Assembly (NCBI RefSeq): GCF_010993775.1
Contig: NZ_WOTO01000043.1
Span: 1 to 64,000 of the forward strand
DNA from: Fodinicola feengrottensis
Lineage (GTDB): Bacteria > Actinomycetota > Actinomycetes > Mycobacteriales > HKI-0501
DNA: 64,000 nt
Direction of reading: 5' to 3'
Shown here piece after piece: positions 37,709 to 46,816 of the stretch. Position numbers and translations under genes: made by a program. Every line of letters starts with the position of its first letter. Position 1 is the first letter of the stretch. Below the pieces are notes generated by a model that was given only the letters and a program-made list of their open reading frames with translations, ran no database searches and was not told where the DNA came from.

Positions 37709-38665
37709 ATGCCGCGCGGTCGAGTTTTTCTCCTAGTCGCACTGGTTGTATTAACTGTTGGGGTCGGTGCAGTGGTTGTGGCGCGAGCCACGGACAGCAC
37801 CTCGAAGCCGCCCGTACGCCCGGCGGCGACATCGGCACCAGTCGCCGATTCCGCGCTGCTCGGACGCGCCGAAGAGCTGTTGATTCAGCGGTGCATGCGG
37901 GAAGATGGCTTCCAGTATTGGGTCACCACACCGAACCAGATCCCCGACCAGAAGACTTTCCCTTACGTCGTTGACGATGTGGCGTGGGCGAGCCGGCACG
38001 GCTATGGGAGTGACCTGTATCGGCAGGTTGATCAATTGCGCGCGGCGGATCCGAACAGCCGCTATCTGGCCACCTTGTCACCACAGCGGCAGCAGGCCGC
38101 CGTCACCGCTCTGAATGGCCCGACGCCGACCGGTCTTAAAGCCGTGGTGCCCGGTGGTGGAGTTGTTCAGCACAGTGCACAAGGGTGCGTGTCGGCTGCT
38201 GAGCGGACCCTCTACCTCGATCTTTCGGCCTGGTATCAGGCTAAGAAGGTCACCGACACGCTGGCCGGGCTACGCGCGCAGCGGGTGCTGGCAGACCCTG
38301 CCTATCTCGCCGCAGTGGGCCACTGGAGCACATGCGTACGAGCGATGGGCTTCGCTTTCGGTACGCCCGACCAAATGCGCGCTTCGGTGTCGTTTTCTGA
38401 CACGCCGGCCGCGCGGGCGACGGAAATCCGCACAGCGGTCGCCGAGGCGACCTGCGCCAACCGGACGGACCTCGCCGCCACTGCTCACCGGCTTGACGCG
38501 CAGTACGCGACGGCGGTCGAGCAGCAATACCGGACCGAGGTCGACAACCGGCACCGGCTGGAAACCGCCGCTGTCGTACGCGCCCCGCGCCGTTGTCTCG
38601 TCCTGAGCCGGCGCCCCGGTTTTGCCTGCGTACGCACGCAGGCAAGAGAGGAAGAAGAACGATGA
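37709..38665 (+). CDS. Secreted or membrane-anchored protein, unknown family
   Basis: A 318-residue protein. It starts with a charged stretch and one hydrophobic helix (GRVFLLVALVVLTVGVGAVV), either a signal peptide or an anchor. The extracellular part contains four or more cysteines in recognisable contexts: ELLIQRCMREDGFQYWV, HSAQGCVSAAERTLYLDLSA, VGHWSTCVRAMGFAFG and VAEATCANRTDLAATAHRLD, suggesting two disulfides. It resembles the cysteine-containing extracytoplasmic proteins of actinomycetes with 'CM...GF.Y' at the start, for which no function is known to me. The last 30 residues (CLVLSRRPGFACVRTQARE) may be a frameshift product. Its stop overlaps the next ATG by 4 bases. Confidence 0.65.
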   Translation: MPRGRVFLLVALVVLTVGVGAVVVARATDSTSKPPVRPAATSAPVADSALLGRAEELLIQRCMREDGFQYWVTTPNQIPDQKTFPYVVDDVAWASRHGYGSDLYRQVDQLRAADPNSRYLATLSPQRQQAAVTALNGPTPTGLKAVVPGGGVVQHSAQGCVSAAERTLYLDLSAWYQAKKVTDTLAGLRAQRVLADPAYLAAVGHWSTCVRAMGFAFGTPDQMRASVSFSDTPAARATEIRTAVAEATCANRTDLAATAHRLDAQYATAVEQQYRTEVDNRHRLETAAVVRAPRRCLVLSRRPGFACVRTQAREEEER

Positions 38666-39149
38666 GGACAAGTGTGCAGGCAGTGCTCACCGCGGTCGCG
38701 GTGTCGGTCGCCTTGGGTGTTCCGGCAGTCGTCAGCACCGGCGCAGCGGCGGCGCCGGTGCCGTCGGCCGGCCAGCAGGCGATGGGAAATCCGCATCCCA
38801 GCAACCTGAAGCCGACCGGGATTCGGCCGTTGGCGGACGGGAATTTCCATGCCTATCGCGAGAGCAACTACGTGAATGGCTGCTACTGGTCGGGTGACTC
38901 GGCGAACTGGTTTTTTTTTCCGGCGGCTGCGGGAATTTCAACGACACCGCTTCTTCGGTCTGGAACAACGGGTATGCCGCCAACCTGGACGGGGTGCTGA
39001 TGTTCAAGGACATCAATTACGGCGGTCCGTTCATGTGCCTGAGCCGTGGAGACAGCTGGGGCGACCTCAACCTCGGCATCGAACGTTTCAGTGACGGCTC
39101 TTTCGCCAACGACCAGATCAGCTCGCATCGGTGGAGCGATTTCTGCTGA
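38662..39149 (+). CDS. Secreted peptidase-inhibitor-like protein (I36 type), frameshifted
   Basis: A secreted protein of about 162 residues. The signal peptide is VQAVLTAVAVSVALGVPAVV with cleavage near AAA-AP. After a linker, residues about 70-162 hold ESNYVNGCYWSGDSANWF, then, past a T9 homopolymer at about 38911 where the frame is lost, CGNFNDTASSVWNNGYAANL, FKDINYGGPFMCLSRGDSWG and SSHRWSDFC. The 'C...N..F.D.ASS.WN' and 'FY.D.NY.G' pattern is the crystallin-like fold of Streptomyces metalloproteinase inhibitors (I36) and related secreted proteins. Whether it inhibits a protease is unknown. It is coupled to the upstream gene (ATGA). Confidence 0.75.
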
Positions 39150-39317
39150 CGTACGCACATTTGTGGCACCGGTCAACGGCGATCGGCGGTCGCGACGAGA
39201 AAGTGCATTCTCGCTGGCGGTGAGATGACTGTGAGCCAACGGTGAGGGCCGCTCCCTAACGTCAGGGCCAGGCGCGTACGAAACGGATGCGCGCCAGTCT
39301 TGAAGAGGGAGCAAGGC

Positions 39318-39726
39318 ATGGGATTTCAGCGCAGAACACTCGTCAGCCTGGCCGTGACCGGACTGCTGGCTGGCCGGCGGCCTGGTGGCGGCCGCGCCGT
39401 CGGCCGCCAACGCGGCGGACGGCTGCAACCAGAACACCGCCAAAACCGCGCGTTCGACCTCGGTGTGGTCGCGTACGATCGAATTGCGGGCCAATACCAA
39501 CAATGTCTGTGGCTGGGGACGGATTTCCAACGGCGATCCCGGCGACCTGGTCTGGGTGGACCGCAGCTATGACGGCGGCGCGCACTGGGAGCAGCTCAGC
39601 ATCACCACGATTCCCACCAACAGCCGCACGACCTTTACCGCCGCCTACAACGACCAGGGACACCTGATGCGGGCCTGCGGCAAGGCCGGCAACCGCCCGG
39701 AGGTCGCCTGCACCGGTTGGTGGTAG
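39318..39726 (+). CDS. Free-standing secreted copy of the GH76 accessory domain (frameshifted)
   Basis: A secreted protein of about 136 residues consisting of a signal peptide (RRTLVSLAVTGLLA; one indel near 39372) and a single domain: GCNQNTAKTARSTSVWSRTI, WGRISNGDPGDLVWVDRSYD, GGAHWEQLSITTIPTNSRTT and RACGKAGNRPEVACTGWW. It aligns end to end with residues about 30-145 of the GH76 enzyme 1.8 kb upstream, including 'NGDP.D.VW.DRS.DGG..W' and 'RACGKAGNR...AC..W'. The family is not one I can name; a carbohydrate-binding or wall-binding module is a fair guess from its fusion to a mannanase. A terminator follows directly. Confidence 0.75.
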
Positions 39727-39734
39727 CCGAATGT

Positions 39735-39765
39735 CGGGAGCCGGCAAGAAAATCCGGCTCCCGAA
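39735..39765 (+). terminator. Intrinsic terminator after the accessory-domain gene
   Basis: cgggagccgg-caagaaaat-ccggctcccg forms a stem 9 bases after the stop. On the minus strand it is preceded by cgttttcgg, giving TTTTcgg, so it may also stop transcription from the convergent regulator gene. Confidence 0.75.
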
Positions 39766-39771
39766 AACGTC

Positions 39772-40572
39772 TCAGGCGTACGGCCGTTGGTTATGCCGGC
39801 GAGGGCGCGTGATCGCCGGTTCGGCGGCTCGCGGCAATGGCGTGAGCAGCCGCAAATAGGCCGAGGAGAGCTGGCCGCCCGGCTCGACCCCGAGCTGGTC
39901 GACCAGTTTTCCGCGAAAATCATGGTAAGCGGCCAATGCCTCGGCTGGCCGGCCGGCCAGCGCGAGCGCTTTCAGCAACCGGCTCCAGAGCGACTCGCGC
40001 AGCGGATGCTCGCCGATCAGCGTGCGCAGCTCGGCGATCGCCCGGTCCGCGAGGCCGCGGTTCAGATCGAGATCGATCCGCCGCTCGTACGCGGCGAGGC
40101 GTTCTTCGTCGGTCAGCGGCGGGACAATCTCGTCTCGCAGCGGTGACGACGGAATATCCACGAAAGCCGGCCCGCGCCACAACGCGAGCGCCTCGGTGAG
40201 GTGATCCCGTTCGGCCGGCGACCGGGCCGAGCGGGCCGCTGCGGCGCTGGTCAGCAGCTGGTGGAACCGGATCAGGTCAACCCGCGTTTCGCTGTCGTTG
40301 AGCCGATAGCCGTGCGGGTGCGTGCTGATCACGTCCACCCCGAGGCTGCGTCGCAACCGCCACGCGCAGGTTTGCAGTGCCGCGGCCGTACGCTCGGGTG
40401 GCCGTTGGTCCCAGATCAGGTCGGCCAGCCGGTCGAAGCTGACCAGGTGCCCGGCGCGGGCGATCAGCGCGCCGAGCAGTGTCCGTGGTTTTCCGTCCGG
40501 GACTTGCACACAACGTCCGGCGACGGTGACTTGCAGTGGCCCGAGCACCCGAATTTCGACATCTTTGCCCAT
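39772..40572 (-). CDS. SARP-type regulator with BTAD domain
   Basis: A 266-residue transcriptional activator. Residues 5-95 form an OmpR/SARP winged helix (EIRVLGPLQVTVAGRCVQVP, LIWDQRPPERTAAALQTCAW, HPHGYRLNDSETRVDL). Residues 100-245 are a bacterial transcriptional activation domain of TPR-like helices (LTEALALWRGPAFVDIPSSP, RAIAELRTLIGEHPLRESLW, ALALAGRPAEALAAYHDFRG). There is no ATPase domain, so it is a small SARP like those in antibiotic clusters, but no biosynthetic genes lie nearby; control of the adjacent secreted genes is possible. ATG 40572 (MGKDVE) is chosen; a GTG-type extension upstream is possible but not protein-like. Confidence 0.9.
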   Translation of the reverse strand: MGKDVEIRVLGPLQVTVAGRCVQVPDGKPRTLLGALIARAGHLVSFDRLADLIWDQRPPERTAAALQTCAWRLRRSLGVDVISTHPHGYRLNDSETRVDLIRFHQLLTSAAAARSARSPAERDHLTEALALWRGPAFVDIPSSPLRDEIVPPLTDEERLAAYERRIDLDLNRGLADRAIAELRTLIGEHPLRESLWSRLLKALALAGRPAEALAAYHDFRGKLVDQLGVEPGGQLSSAYLRLLTPLPRAAEPAITRPRRHNQRPYA

Positions 40573-40682
40573 GGTTCCCTTCCGCTGTTTGTCCGCGGGC
40601 CCCATCCACCGGAAAACGAGGGCCATTAGATACAAAAGGCGGAAACAGGGCAAGTGGTTGCCGCGAAAAACGCGAGAAAGGA

Positions 40683-41645
40683 CTAGTTTCGGTGCGGGCG
40701 GGCGCCGAAGAGGATGTCGTCCCAGCCGGGCAGCTCGGGCTTACCGCGGCGCGAACCACTGCCGGAAGCCGCCTCGGCGCGCTGCGGCTCGGGCTGCACC
40801 GGTTCGGGCTCGGGTTCGGGCTCGGTGTGCGGGAGGTGCTCCGGCTTGGCTTTGGCGGCCGGCTGCGTACGCACGGCGGCGGCGGGGTCGGCGCGGCCTG
40901 TCGAGGCGCGGGCGGCGGGGTCGGCTGAGCGACCGGCACGGGCTCGGGCTCCGGCTCGGGGGGGGTGGGCTGGCGCGGGCGCAGCACCGAGATCGGCGAC
41001 ATCCGCGGCAGCTCCTGGGTGTCCACGTCGCCGAGGTCCAGCTCGGCGGCGATCTCGTCGTGCACCAGGATCTCCGGCGGCTTCTCCACCGACAGGTACG
41101 ACGCCATCTGGTCGGTCGGGCTGACCACGCTGCGGGCCGCGTCCATGTCCCAGGCCGGCATACGCGGTCGCCTTGCCGGACGGCCAGCTGGCCACCACTC
41201 GCCAAGTGCCGGTCTCGCGCCGGTACGCGTCCCACTCCACCGCGTCCGGATCGACGCCGTGGCCGGCGAGCCGTACGTCCACCACGGCGGACAGCGACGA
41301 GCCGGACTCGGACGTACGCAACCGGGTGCGCCGGGCGTGGTCGGCGATCATCGCGCGTTCCTGCAGCACCGGGCCGGCGAACCGGAGGATCTTCTCCAGC
41401 GGGGTGTTGGCCGCTTTCGCGACCTCCTCCGCGGACTGGCCGGAGCGGATGCGTGCCTGAATGTCGCGAGGTGTCAAGGCACTCTCCATCTCCATCGCCA
41501 GCTGCCCGGCGACGCCGGCGCGGTCCGTCTTAATCGCGGCTGCCACTCGCTCGTCGATCGCCAGCGACAGCATCCGGCCCGACTCGTCTTTGAGTACGAG
41601 TGACCGGCCGTCCTCCGCAAGGGCGACGAACCGGACGGGTCGCAT
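40683..41645 (-). CDS. sepH: SepH septation protein (DUF3071), frameshifted
   Basis: A cell-division protein of about 320 residues that binds FtsZ and stimulates its assembly in actinomycetes. ATG 41645 gives MRPVRFVALAEDGRSLVLKD, the conserved start of the family; a helix-turn-helix follows (LTPRDIQARIRSGQSAEEVA, KAANTPLEKILRFAGPVLQE). A Pro/Glu-rich linker (PEPEPEPVPVAQPTPPPAP) leads to the conserved C-terminus GKPELPGWDDILFGARP, needed for FtsZ binding in Streptomyces. Frame changes near 41155 and 40915, the latter in a repetitive Pro-rich tract, break the gene; as SepH is near-universal here, sequence error is likely. Neighbour serC matches Rv0883c-Rv0884c order. Confidence 0.88.
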   Translation of the reverse strand: MRPVRFVALAEDGRSLVLKDESGRMLSLAIDERVAAAIKTDRAGVAGQLAMEMESALTPRDIQARIRSGQSAEEVAKAANTPLEKILRFAGPVLQERAMIADHARRTRLRTSESGSSLSAVVDVRLAGHGVDPDAVEWDAYRRETGTWRVVASWPSGKATAYAGLGHGRGPQRGQPDRPDGVVPVGGEAAGDPGARRDRRRAGPRRRGHPGAAADVADLGAAPAPAHPPRAGARARAGRSADPAARASTGRADPAAAVRTQPAAKAKPEHLPHTEPEPEPEPVQPEPQRAEAASGSGSRRGKPELPGWDDILFGARPHRN

Positions 41646-41741
41646 CGGCAAACCTCCGGGAATCGTCGATGGCAGGCACCCTCCACCGTACGACGTGGGG
41701 ACCGGATCGCCGGCCTTGCCACGCCGCAACGGCGCCACGCG

Positions 41742-42876
41742 TCAGGAGAGTTTTTCGACCACGTAATCGATGCTGGCCGTCAGCGCCCGAATATCGGCCG
41801 GGTCGACTGCCGGGAACATGGCGATTCGGAGCTGGTTGCGACCCAGTTTGCGGTACGGCTCGGTGTCCAGAATCCCATTTGCCCGCAATGTCTTTGCGAC
41901 CTTGCTGGCGTCGACCGCGTCGTCGAAGTCGATGGTGCCGACCACCGCGGACCGCTTCACCGGATCGGTCACGTACGGGTGGGCGAAGCTGGACTGCTCG
42001 GCCCAGTCATAAAGCACGTCCGACGACTCGGCCGTACGCGAGACCGCCCAGGTCAGGCCGCCGTTGCCGAGGATCCACTCGGTCTGCTCGGCCATTAGGA
42101 ACAGGGTGGCCAGCGACGGCGTGTTGTACGTCTGTTCCTTGACCGAGTTGTCCAGCGCGGTCGCGAGATCCAGGAAAGCCGGCTGCCAGCGGCCGGATTC
42201 CTTGATCTCGGCGATCCGGGCCAGCGCGGCCGGGCTCAGGATCGCGATCCACAGGCCGCCGTCGGAGGCGAAGTTCTTCTGCGGGGCGAAGTAGTACGCG
42301 TCGGACTGGGTGATGTCGACGGGCAGGCCACCGGCCGCCGAAGTGGCGTCATGCAGCATCAACGCGTCTGTACCGGCGACTCGCTGGACCGGAATAGCGA
42401 CGCCGGTGGAGGTCTCGTTCTGCGGAGTCGCGTACACGTCGACGCGCCGTCAGTCAGCTGGAAGCTGGGGGCGTCGCCGGGCTCGGCCTTGATCACGGTC
42501 GCCTCGCCCAGGTGCGGCGCGGTTTTTTTCGCGGCGGTGGCGAACTTGCCGCCGAACTCGCCGAACGACAGGAACTGCGAGTTGGCCCGGATCAGGCCGA
42601 AGGTGGCCGCGTCCCAGAACGCCGTGGTGCCGCCGTTGCCGAGCACCACCTCGTAGCGGCAGGCACCGAGAACAGCTGCTTGATGCCGTCCCGTACCCGC
42701 TTGACCTGGTCTTTTACCGCCGGCTGCCGGTGCGAGGTGCCCAGGTAACTGGACGCGACCTTGGCCAGCGCCTCCACCGCCTCCGGACGTACCTTGGACG
42801 GCCCACAGCCGAACCGGCCGTCGGCGGGCAGCAGGTCAACGGGGATCTGGATGGCTGGTGGGCTGGCGCTGCTCAC
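41742..42876 (-). CDS. serC: Phosphoserine aminotransferase (frameshifted)
   Basis: A PLP enzyme of about 378 residues that makes phosphoserine from 3-phosphohydroxypyruvate and glutamate in serine synthesis. GTG 42876 starts MSSASPPAIQIPVDLLPADG, then GRFGCGPSKVRPEAVEALAK, the substrate loop YLGTSHRQPAVKDQVKRVRD, VVLGNGGTTAFWDAATFGL, and the PLP lysine in FAPQKNFASDGGLWIAILSP. The end reads IRALTASIDYVVEKLS. This is the actinobacterial SerC type. Indels near 42660 and 42440 interrupt it; each restores a perfectly conserved reading when bridged, so an error in the sequence is the likely cause. Confidence 0.9.
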
Positions 42877-43003
42877 GATCGGGACCTCTCAGGATCGGGT
42901 GCGATTTGCCCCCCGATCCTCCCACCGCAGGCCACTCGCCTCGATGCGCGGGGAGCGTGACCTGCATCTCTGGGCTTTCAGCCAGCGGAGCGGACGGGTC
43001 AGA

Positions 43004-44110
43004 TCAGATCGGGGAGATGGCGTCCCAGCCCTCGACCTCGCAGGGTTTGCGCGGGCCGGGGCCCTGGTATTCGGCGGACGGGCGGATCAGCTTGCCGAGC
43101 CGCTTCTGCTCCATGATGTGAGCACTCCAGCCGGCCGTACGGGCGCAGGTGAACATCGAGGTGAACATGTGCGCCGGTACGGCCGCGAAGTCCAGCACGA
43201 CGGCCGACCAGAACTCCACGTTCGTACGCAGCGCCCGGTCCGGCCGGCGGGCGGTGAGCTCGGCGATCGCGGCTTTTTCCAGCGCCTGCGCGACCTCGTA
43301 CCGTGGCGAACCCAGTTCCTTGGCCGTACGCCGGAGCACCCGCGCTCGTGGATCCTCGGCGCGGTAGACCCGGTGGCCGAAGCCCATCAGCCGCTGGCCC
43401 TCGTCGAGCGCCTTCTTGACCCACGCCTCTGCGTCGCCGGTTTTTTCGACCTCGTCCAGCATTTTGAGTACGCGTGAGGGTGCACCGCCATGCAAGGGGC
43501 CGGACAGCGCGCCGATCGCCGACGAGATCGAGGCCGCGGTGTCGGCGCCGGTGGCGGCGACCACCCGGGCGGTGAAGGTGGACGCGTTCATGCCGTGTTC
43601 GGCGGCGGAGGTGAAATACGCGTCGACGGCCTTGATGTGCGCTGGATCCGGTTCGCCGCGCCAGCGGATCATGAACCGCTCGACGATCGTACGAGCCTTG
43701 TCGATCTCCTTCTGCGGCACCGCCGGCAGCCCGATCCCGCGCGCCGACTGCGCCACGAAAGACAGCGTTGTCACCGAAATCCGGGCCAGGTCGTCGCGGG
43801 CCTGCTCGTCGCTGATGTCCAGCAGCTGCCCGAGGCCCCAGTACGGCGCGAGCATCGCGACCGCGGACTGCACGTCCACCCGGATGTCGCCGGAGTGCAC
43901 CGGGATCGGGAACGGCTCGGCCGGCGGCAGCCCGGGCCCGAACCGGCCGTCCACCAGCAACGCCCACACGTTGCCGAAGGAGACCTGGCCGGCCAGGTCC
44001 TCGATGTCCACGCCCCGGTAGCGAAGTGCGCCGCCGTCACGGTCCGGTTCGGCGATCTGCGTCTCGAAGGCGACGACGCCTTCCAACCCTGGCTTGAAGT
44101 CTTTCGGCAT
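43004..44110 (-). CDS. citA: Citrate synthase 2
   Basis: A 368-residue citrate synthase, condensing oxaloacetate with acetyl-CoA at the entry to the TCA cycle (or 2-methylcitrate synthase; the two are hard to separate by eye). Intact frame: LEGVVAFETQIAEPDRDGGA and LRYRGVDIEDLAGQVSFGNV at the start, AAEHGMNASTFTARVVAATG with the first catalytic His, GALSGPLHGGAPSRVLKMLD, MGFGHRVYRAEDPRARVL with the second His, and the catalytic Asp in VEFWSAVVLDFAAVPAHMFT. The short form (under 400 residues) and location match mycobacterial citA (Rv0889c). ATG 44110 has a weak purine-rich site (gagctcgta). Confidence 0.93.
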   Translation of the reverse strand: MPKDFKPGLEGVVAFETQIAEPDRDGGALRYRGVDIEDLAGQVSFGNVWALLVDGRFGPGLPPAEPFPIPVHSGDIRVDVQSAVAMLAPYWGLGQLLDISDEQARDDLARISVTTLSFVAQSARGIGLPAVPQKEIDKARTIVERFMIRWRGEPDPAHIKAVDAYFTSAAEHGMNASTFTARVVAATGADTAASISSAIGALSGPLHGGAPSRVLKMLDEVEKTGDAEAWVKKALDEGQRLMGFGHRVYRAEDPRARVLRRTAKELGSPRYEVAQALEKAAIAELTARRPDRALRTNVEFWSAVVLDFAAVPAHMFTSMFTCARTAGWSAHIMEQKRLGKLIRPSAEYQGPGPRKPCEVEGWDAISPI

Positions 44111-44197
44111 TGGTACGAGCTCCCGCGGGCAGAGGATGAGTCAGCCGATACATCATGCAGCGCGGCAGACCGCCGTGCATGCCGGTCGTCCTACTTC

Positions 44198-45148
44198 CTA
44201 TCCGCGGTGATCGCCGGTCAAACGCCTCAGCAGCTCCGGGCTGTAGTTGGCGCCGGTGAGGATCGTGCCGACCCGGCCACCGGGGATCTCATGTACGTCC
44301 AGCGCCGCGAGCCCAGTCGCGGCCGACGGTTCCAGCAACAGACCGCAGTGGTCCCGCAGAGTCAGCAGCGCGGCGAAGATCGCGTCGTCATCAACCAGCA
44401 CCACATCGTCGACAACCGTCCGCATCCAGTCGATCGCCGCCGGTATCGGTACGCGTACCTGCAGACCGTCCGCGAACGTGTCCGCTCGTTCGGTGGATAT
44501 CGCCTTTCCGGCCCGCCAACTCCGCTCCATCGACGGCGCGCCGGCCGGACACACGCCGACGATCCTGGTGCCCGCCGAATGCGCCTTCATCCAGCGCGCG
44601 ACGCCGCTGATCAACGCGCCGTTGCCGACGGGTACGAGCAGCGTGTCCAGCCGTTCGGCGGCCAGCTCCAGGCCGATCGTGCCGGCGCCTTCGCTGATCA
44701 GCGGCTCGTGGCCGTCCTCAACGAAAAGGTGGCCGTGCTCTCGCGCGTACGCGCGACCGGCGGACTTGGCCTCATCGAAGTCCGCGCCGCGAAGGACGAC
44801 CTCGGCGCCGAGCGCGCGCATTCTCGCCACCTTGGCTGGATTTGCTTTCTCGGCGGCGAAAACCGTCGCGGAGATGCCGCGTCGAGTGGCCGTGAACGCG
44901 ATCGCCTGGCCGAAGTTGCCGGCTGATCCGCAGACGACCTCCCGGCCGGGGCCGACCGTACGCATGAAGTAGTCCGCGCCGCGGCCCTTGAAACACCGGA
45001 GTGGATTGAGTGTCTCGACCTTCAGCAACACCTGGCGACCGTACTTCTCGGCCAGCCCAGCGTCGAAAAACTGAGGCGTGCCAAGAAAAATTGGATCGAT
45101 GACAGTCGCCGCGTCGGCGATGTGGTCGAGTGTGAGGGCTGGCGTCAT
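44198..45148 (-). CDS. PLP-dependent threonine/serine dehydratase-like enzyme
   Basis: A fold-type II PLP enzyme of 316 residues. The Schiff-base lysine lies in LNPLRCFKGRGADYFM, the phosphate-binding Gly loop is PVGNGALISGVARWM, the asparagine loop GSAGNFGQAIAFTATRRG contacts the cofactor, and the Ser that binds the ring nitrogen is in LLLEPSAATGLAALDV. There is no regulatory ACT domain, so it resembles catabolic threonine dehydratase (TdcB-like) or serine racemase rather than IlvA. The enzyme lies downstream in the same strand as, but 88 bp from, citA; whether they share a transcript is not clear. Substrate assignment is by family only. Confidence 0.85.
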   Translation of the reverse strand: MTPALTLDHIADAATVIDPIFLGTPQFFDAGLAEKYGRQVLLKVETLNPLRCFKGRGADYFMRTVGPGREVVCGSAGNFGQAIAFTATRRGISATVFAAEKANPAKVARMRALGAEVVLRGADFDEAKSAGRAYAREHGHLFVEDGHEPLISEGAGTIGLELAAERLDTLLVPVGNGALISGVARWMKAHSAGTRIVGVCPAGAPSMERSWRAGKAISTERADTFADGLQVRVPIPAAIDWMRTVVDDVVLVDDDAIFAALLTLRDHCGLLLEPSAATGLAALDVHEIPGGRVGTILTGANYSPELLRRLTGDHRG

Positions 45149-45355
45149 CCGCCCATCGTCTCCCATCCGACCACCGGTGCGAGTCGCGAGGTCATCGAAA
45201 GTAACTGATTCGATACTCGAATAAGGTTGGACAAATCCTGCTCCAGGACGTTAAATACGCGCGACCGCGGTTCGCAACGATGTTTGTTCGCAAGAAACCA
45301 CGCCTGTTTGCACAGAAATGCTTTGCCGTAGCCCGTTGATGGTGAGGGAGCCCAG

Positions 45356-46746
45356 ATGGTGCATGACGTCAGCCGGCGAATGGCCCTTCGGGTGGGGCTA
45401 GTGGCGGCGGCCGGCGCGGTGGTGTCCGCCTGCGGCGCGAACAAGAGTGGCAGCGGCACAGAGAGCAACGAGCCGGCCGCGGTTGCCACGGATGCGTACG
45501 TCTTCGGCTATCCGCTGGTGCTGATGGACGCCACTCGCGCGGCGAGCGGTCCGGCGAATCAGTTCGTCCACAACGATTCGTTCCCGACCGCGGCCGATCG
45601 GCTGATCGTGCGGATGAACCGGGACACCCTTTATTCCCAGGCGTGGCTGGACCTCAAGGCCGAGCCGCTGGTGCTCCAGGTGCCCAAGATGGAACCGGGT
45701 CGCTACTGGCTGATCCAGCTACTCGACGCCTGGACCAACACCGTGCACAACCCCAGCAGCGTAAAACCGCAGACCCGGGCGGGGCAGCCGGCCGCGGCGT
45801 TCACCTACCTGATTACCGGCCCAGGCTGGACCGGCAGCGTCCCGGCCGGCATGACCCGGCTGGACTGCCCACCCGTACGGTGTGGGTCATCGTCCGCGTC
45901 CAGGTCGACGGACCCGGCGATGTCGCCGCGGTCGGCGCGATTGAGCGCGAGATCGAGCTGGCGCCACTGAGCGCCTGGCAGGAGAACCCCGCCCTTTCCC
46001 GGCCCGGGATCACGTTGAGCCAGGCTGGCCGCAAAGCCAACCCGATTTCCACCGTCGCGGCGATGGACGGGTCGACGTTTTTCACCAGGCTTTGTACGTT
46101 GATGGCCGCCAATCCGCCAGCTGCCGCCGACCAGCCAGCCGTACGACGTTTCGCGAGTCTCGGCATCACCCCGGGCGGCAAGCCCACGACCGAGGCCGCG
46201 GTCCTGGACAACGCGGTGAAGGCGGCCAAGCAGCGGATCGCGGCCTATCGGGATCCACGGGCTCGTACCGTCGACGGCTGGGTCTACAGCCTCGACTGGG
46301 GGACGTACAGCACCAACTACCCACTGCGCGGATACATCTCCCGATTCGGACTGGGCGCCAACCTGGCTGAGGACGCGCTGTACCCGGCTTTCACCGCAAA
46401 GGCCGACGACAAAGGCATTCCGCGGCGATTCCGGCTGCACTTTCGGGCCGGTCAACTGCCACCGGTGAACGCGTTCTGGTCGCTCACCGCATATGACGCC
46501 GACGGTTTCCTGGTCGCCAATCCCACCGGCATCTTCTCCTTGGGCGACCAGCTCCCACTCACCAAGAACGCCGACGGCTCAGTCGACATCACCGTCCAGA
46601 ACGCCGATCCGGGCGTGGCGGTGCCACGGAATAACTGGCTCCCGATCCCGGCCACCGGCGAGTTCTCGCTCACCATGCGCCTGTACGCGCCGAAACCCGA
46701 AGCACTCCAAGGCAGCTGGCGGCCACCTTCGGTCGACATCCTCTGA
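45356..46746 (+). CDS. DUF1254/DUF1214 lipoprotein (frameshifted)
   Basis: A secreted protein of about 463 residues. The N-terminus SRRMALRVGLVAAAGAVVSA-C is a Tat-like twin-Arg signal with a lipobox Cys. Residues about 45-180 are DUF1254 (AYVFGYPLVLMDATRAAS, NRDTLYSQAWLDLKAEPLVL, RYWLIQLLDAWTNTVHNPSS) and the C-terminal 130 residues DUF1214 (HFRAGQLPPVNAFWSLTAYD, PLTKNADGSVDITVQNADPG, TGEFSLTMRLYAPKPEAL). These paired domains occur in secreted bacterial proteins of uncertain function. One indel near 45872 separates the domains. The protein ends 70 bp before pdxH. Confidence 0.87.
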
Positions 46747-46816
46747 GGATCGTCGATAGGACCGTCGGCCTGGGGTGGTCATGCGCAGGCGGGACGGGCG
46801 GGGTGAGGATAGGACG

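Noticed and set aside
37709..40572. Antibiotic biosynthetic cluster around the SARP regulator
   Set aside because: No biosynthetic enzymes lie near; neighbours are secreted proteins and core metabolism or division genes.
43490..44926. A 478-codon plus-strand frame
   Set aside because: Antisense to citA and the PLP lyase, both of which show complete active sites on the other strand.
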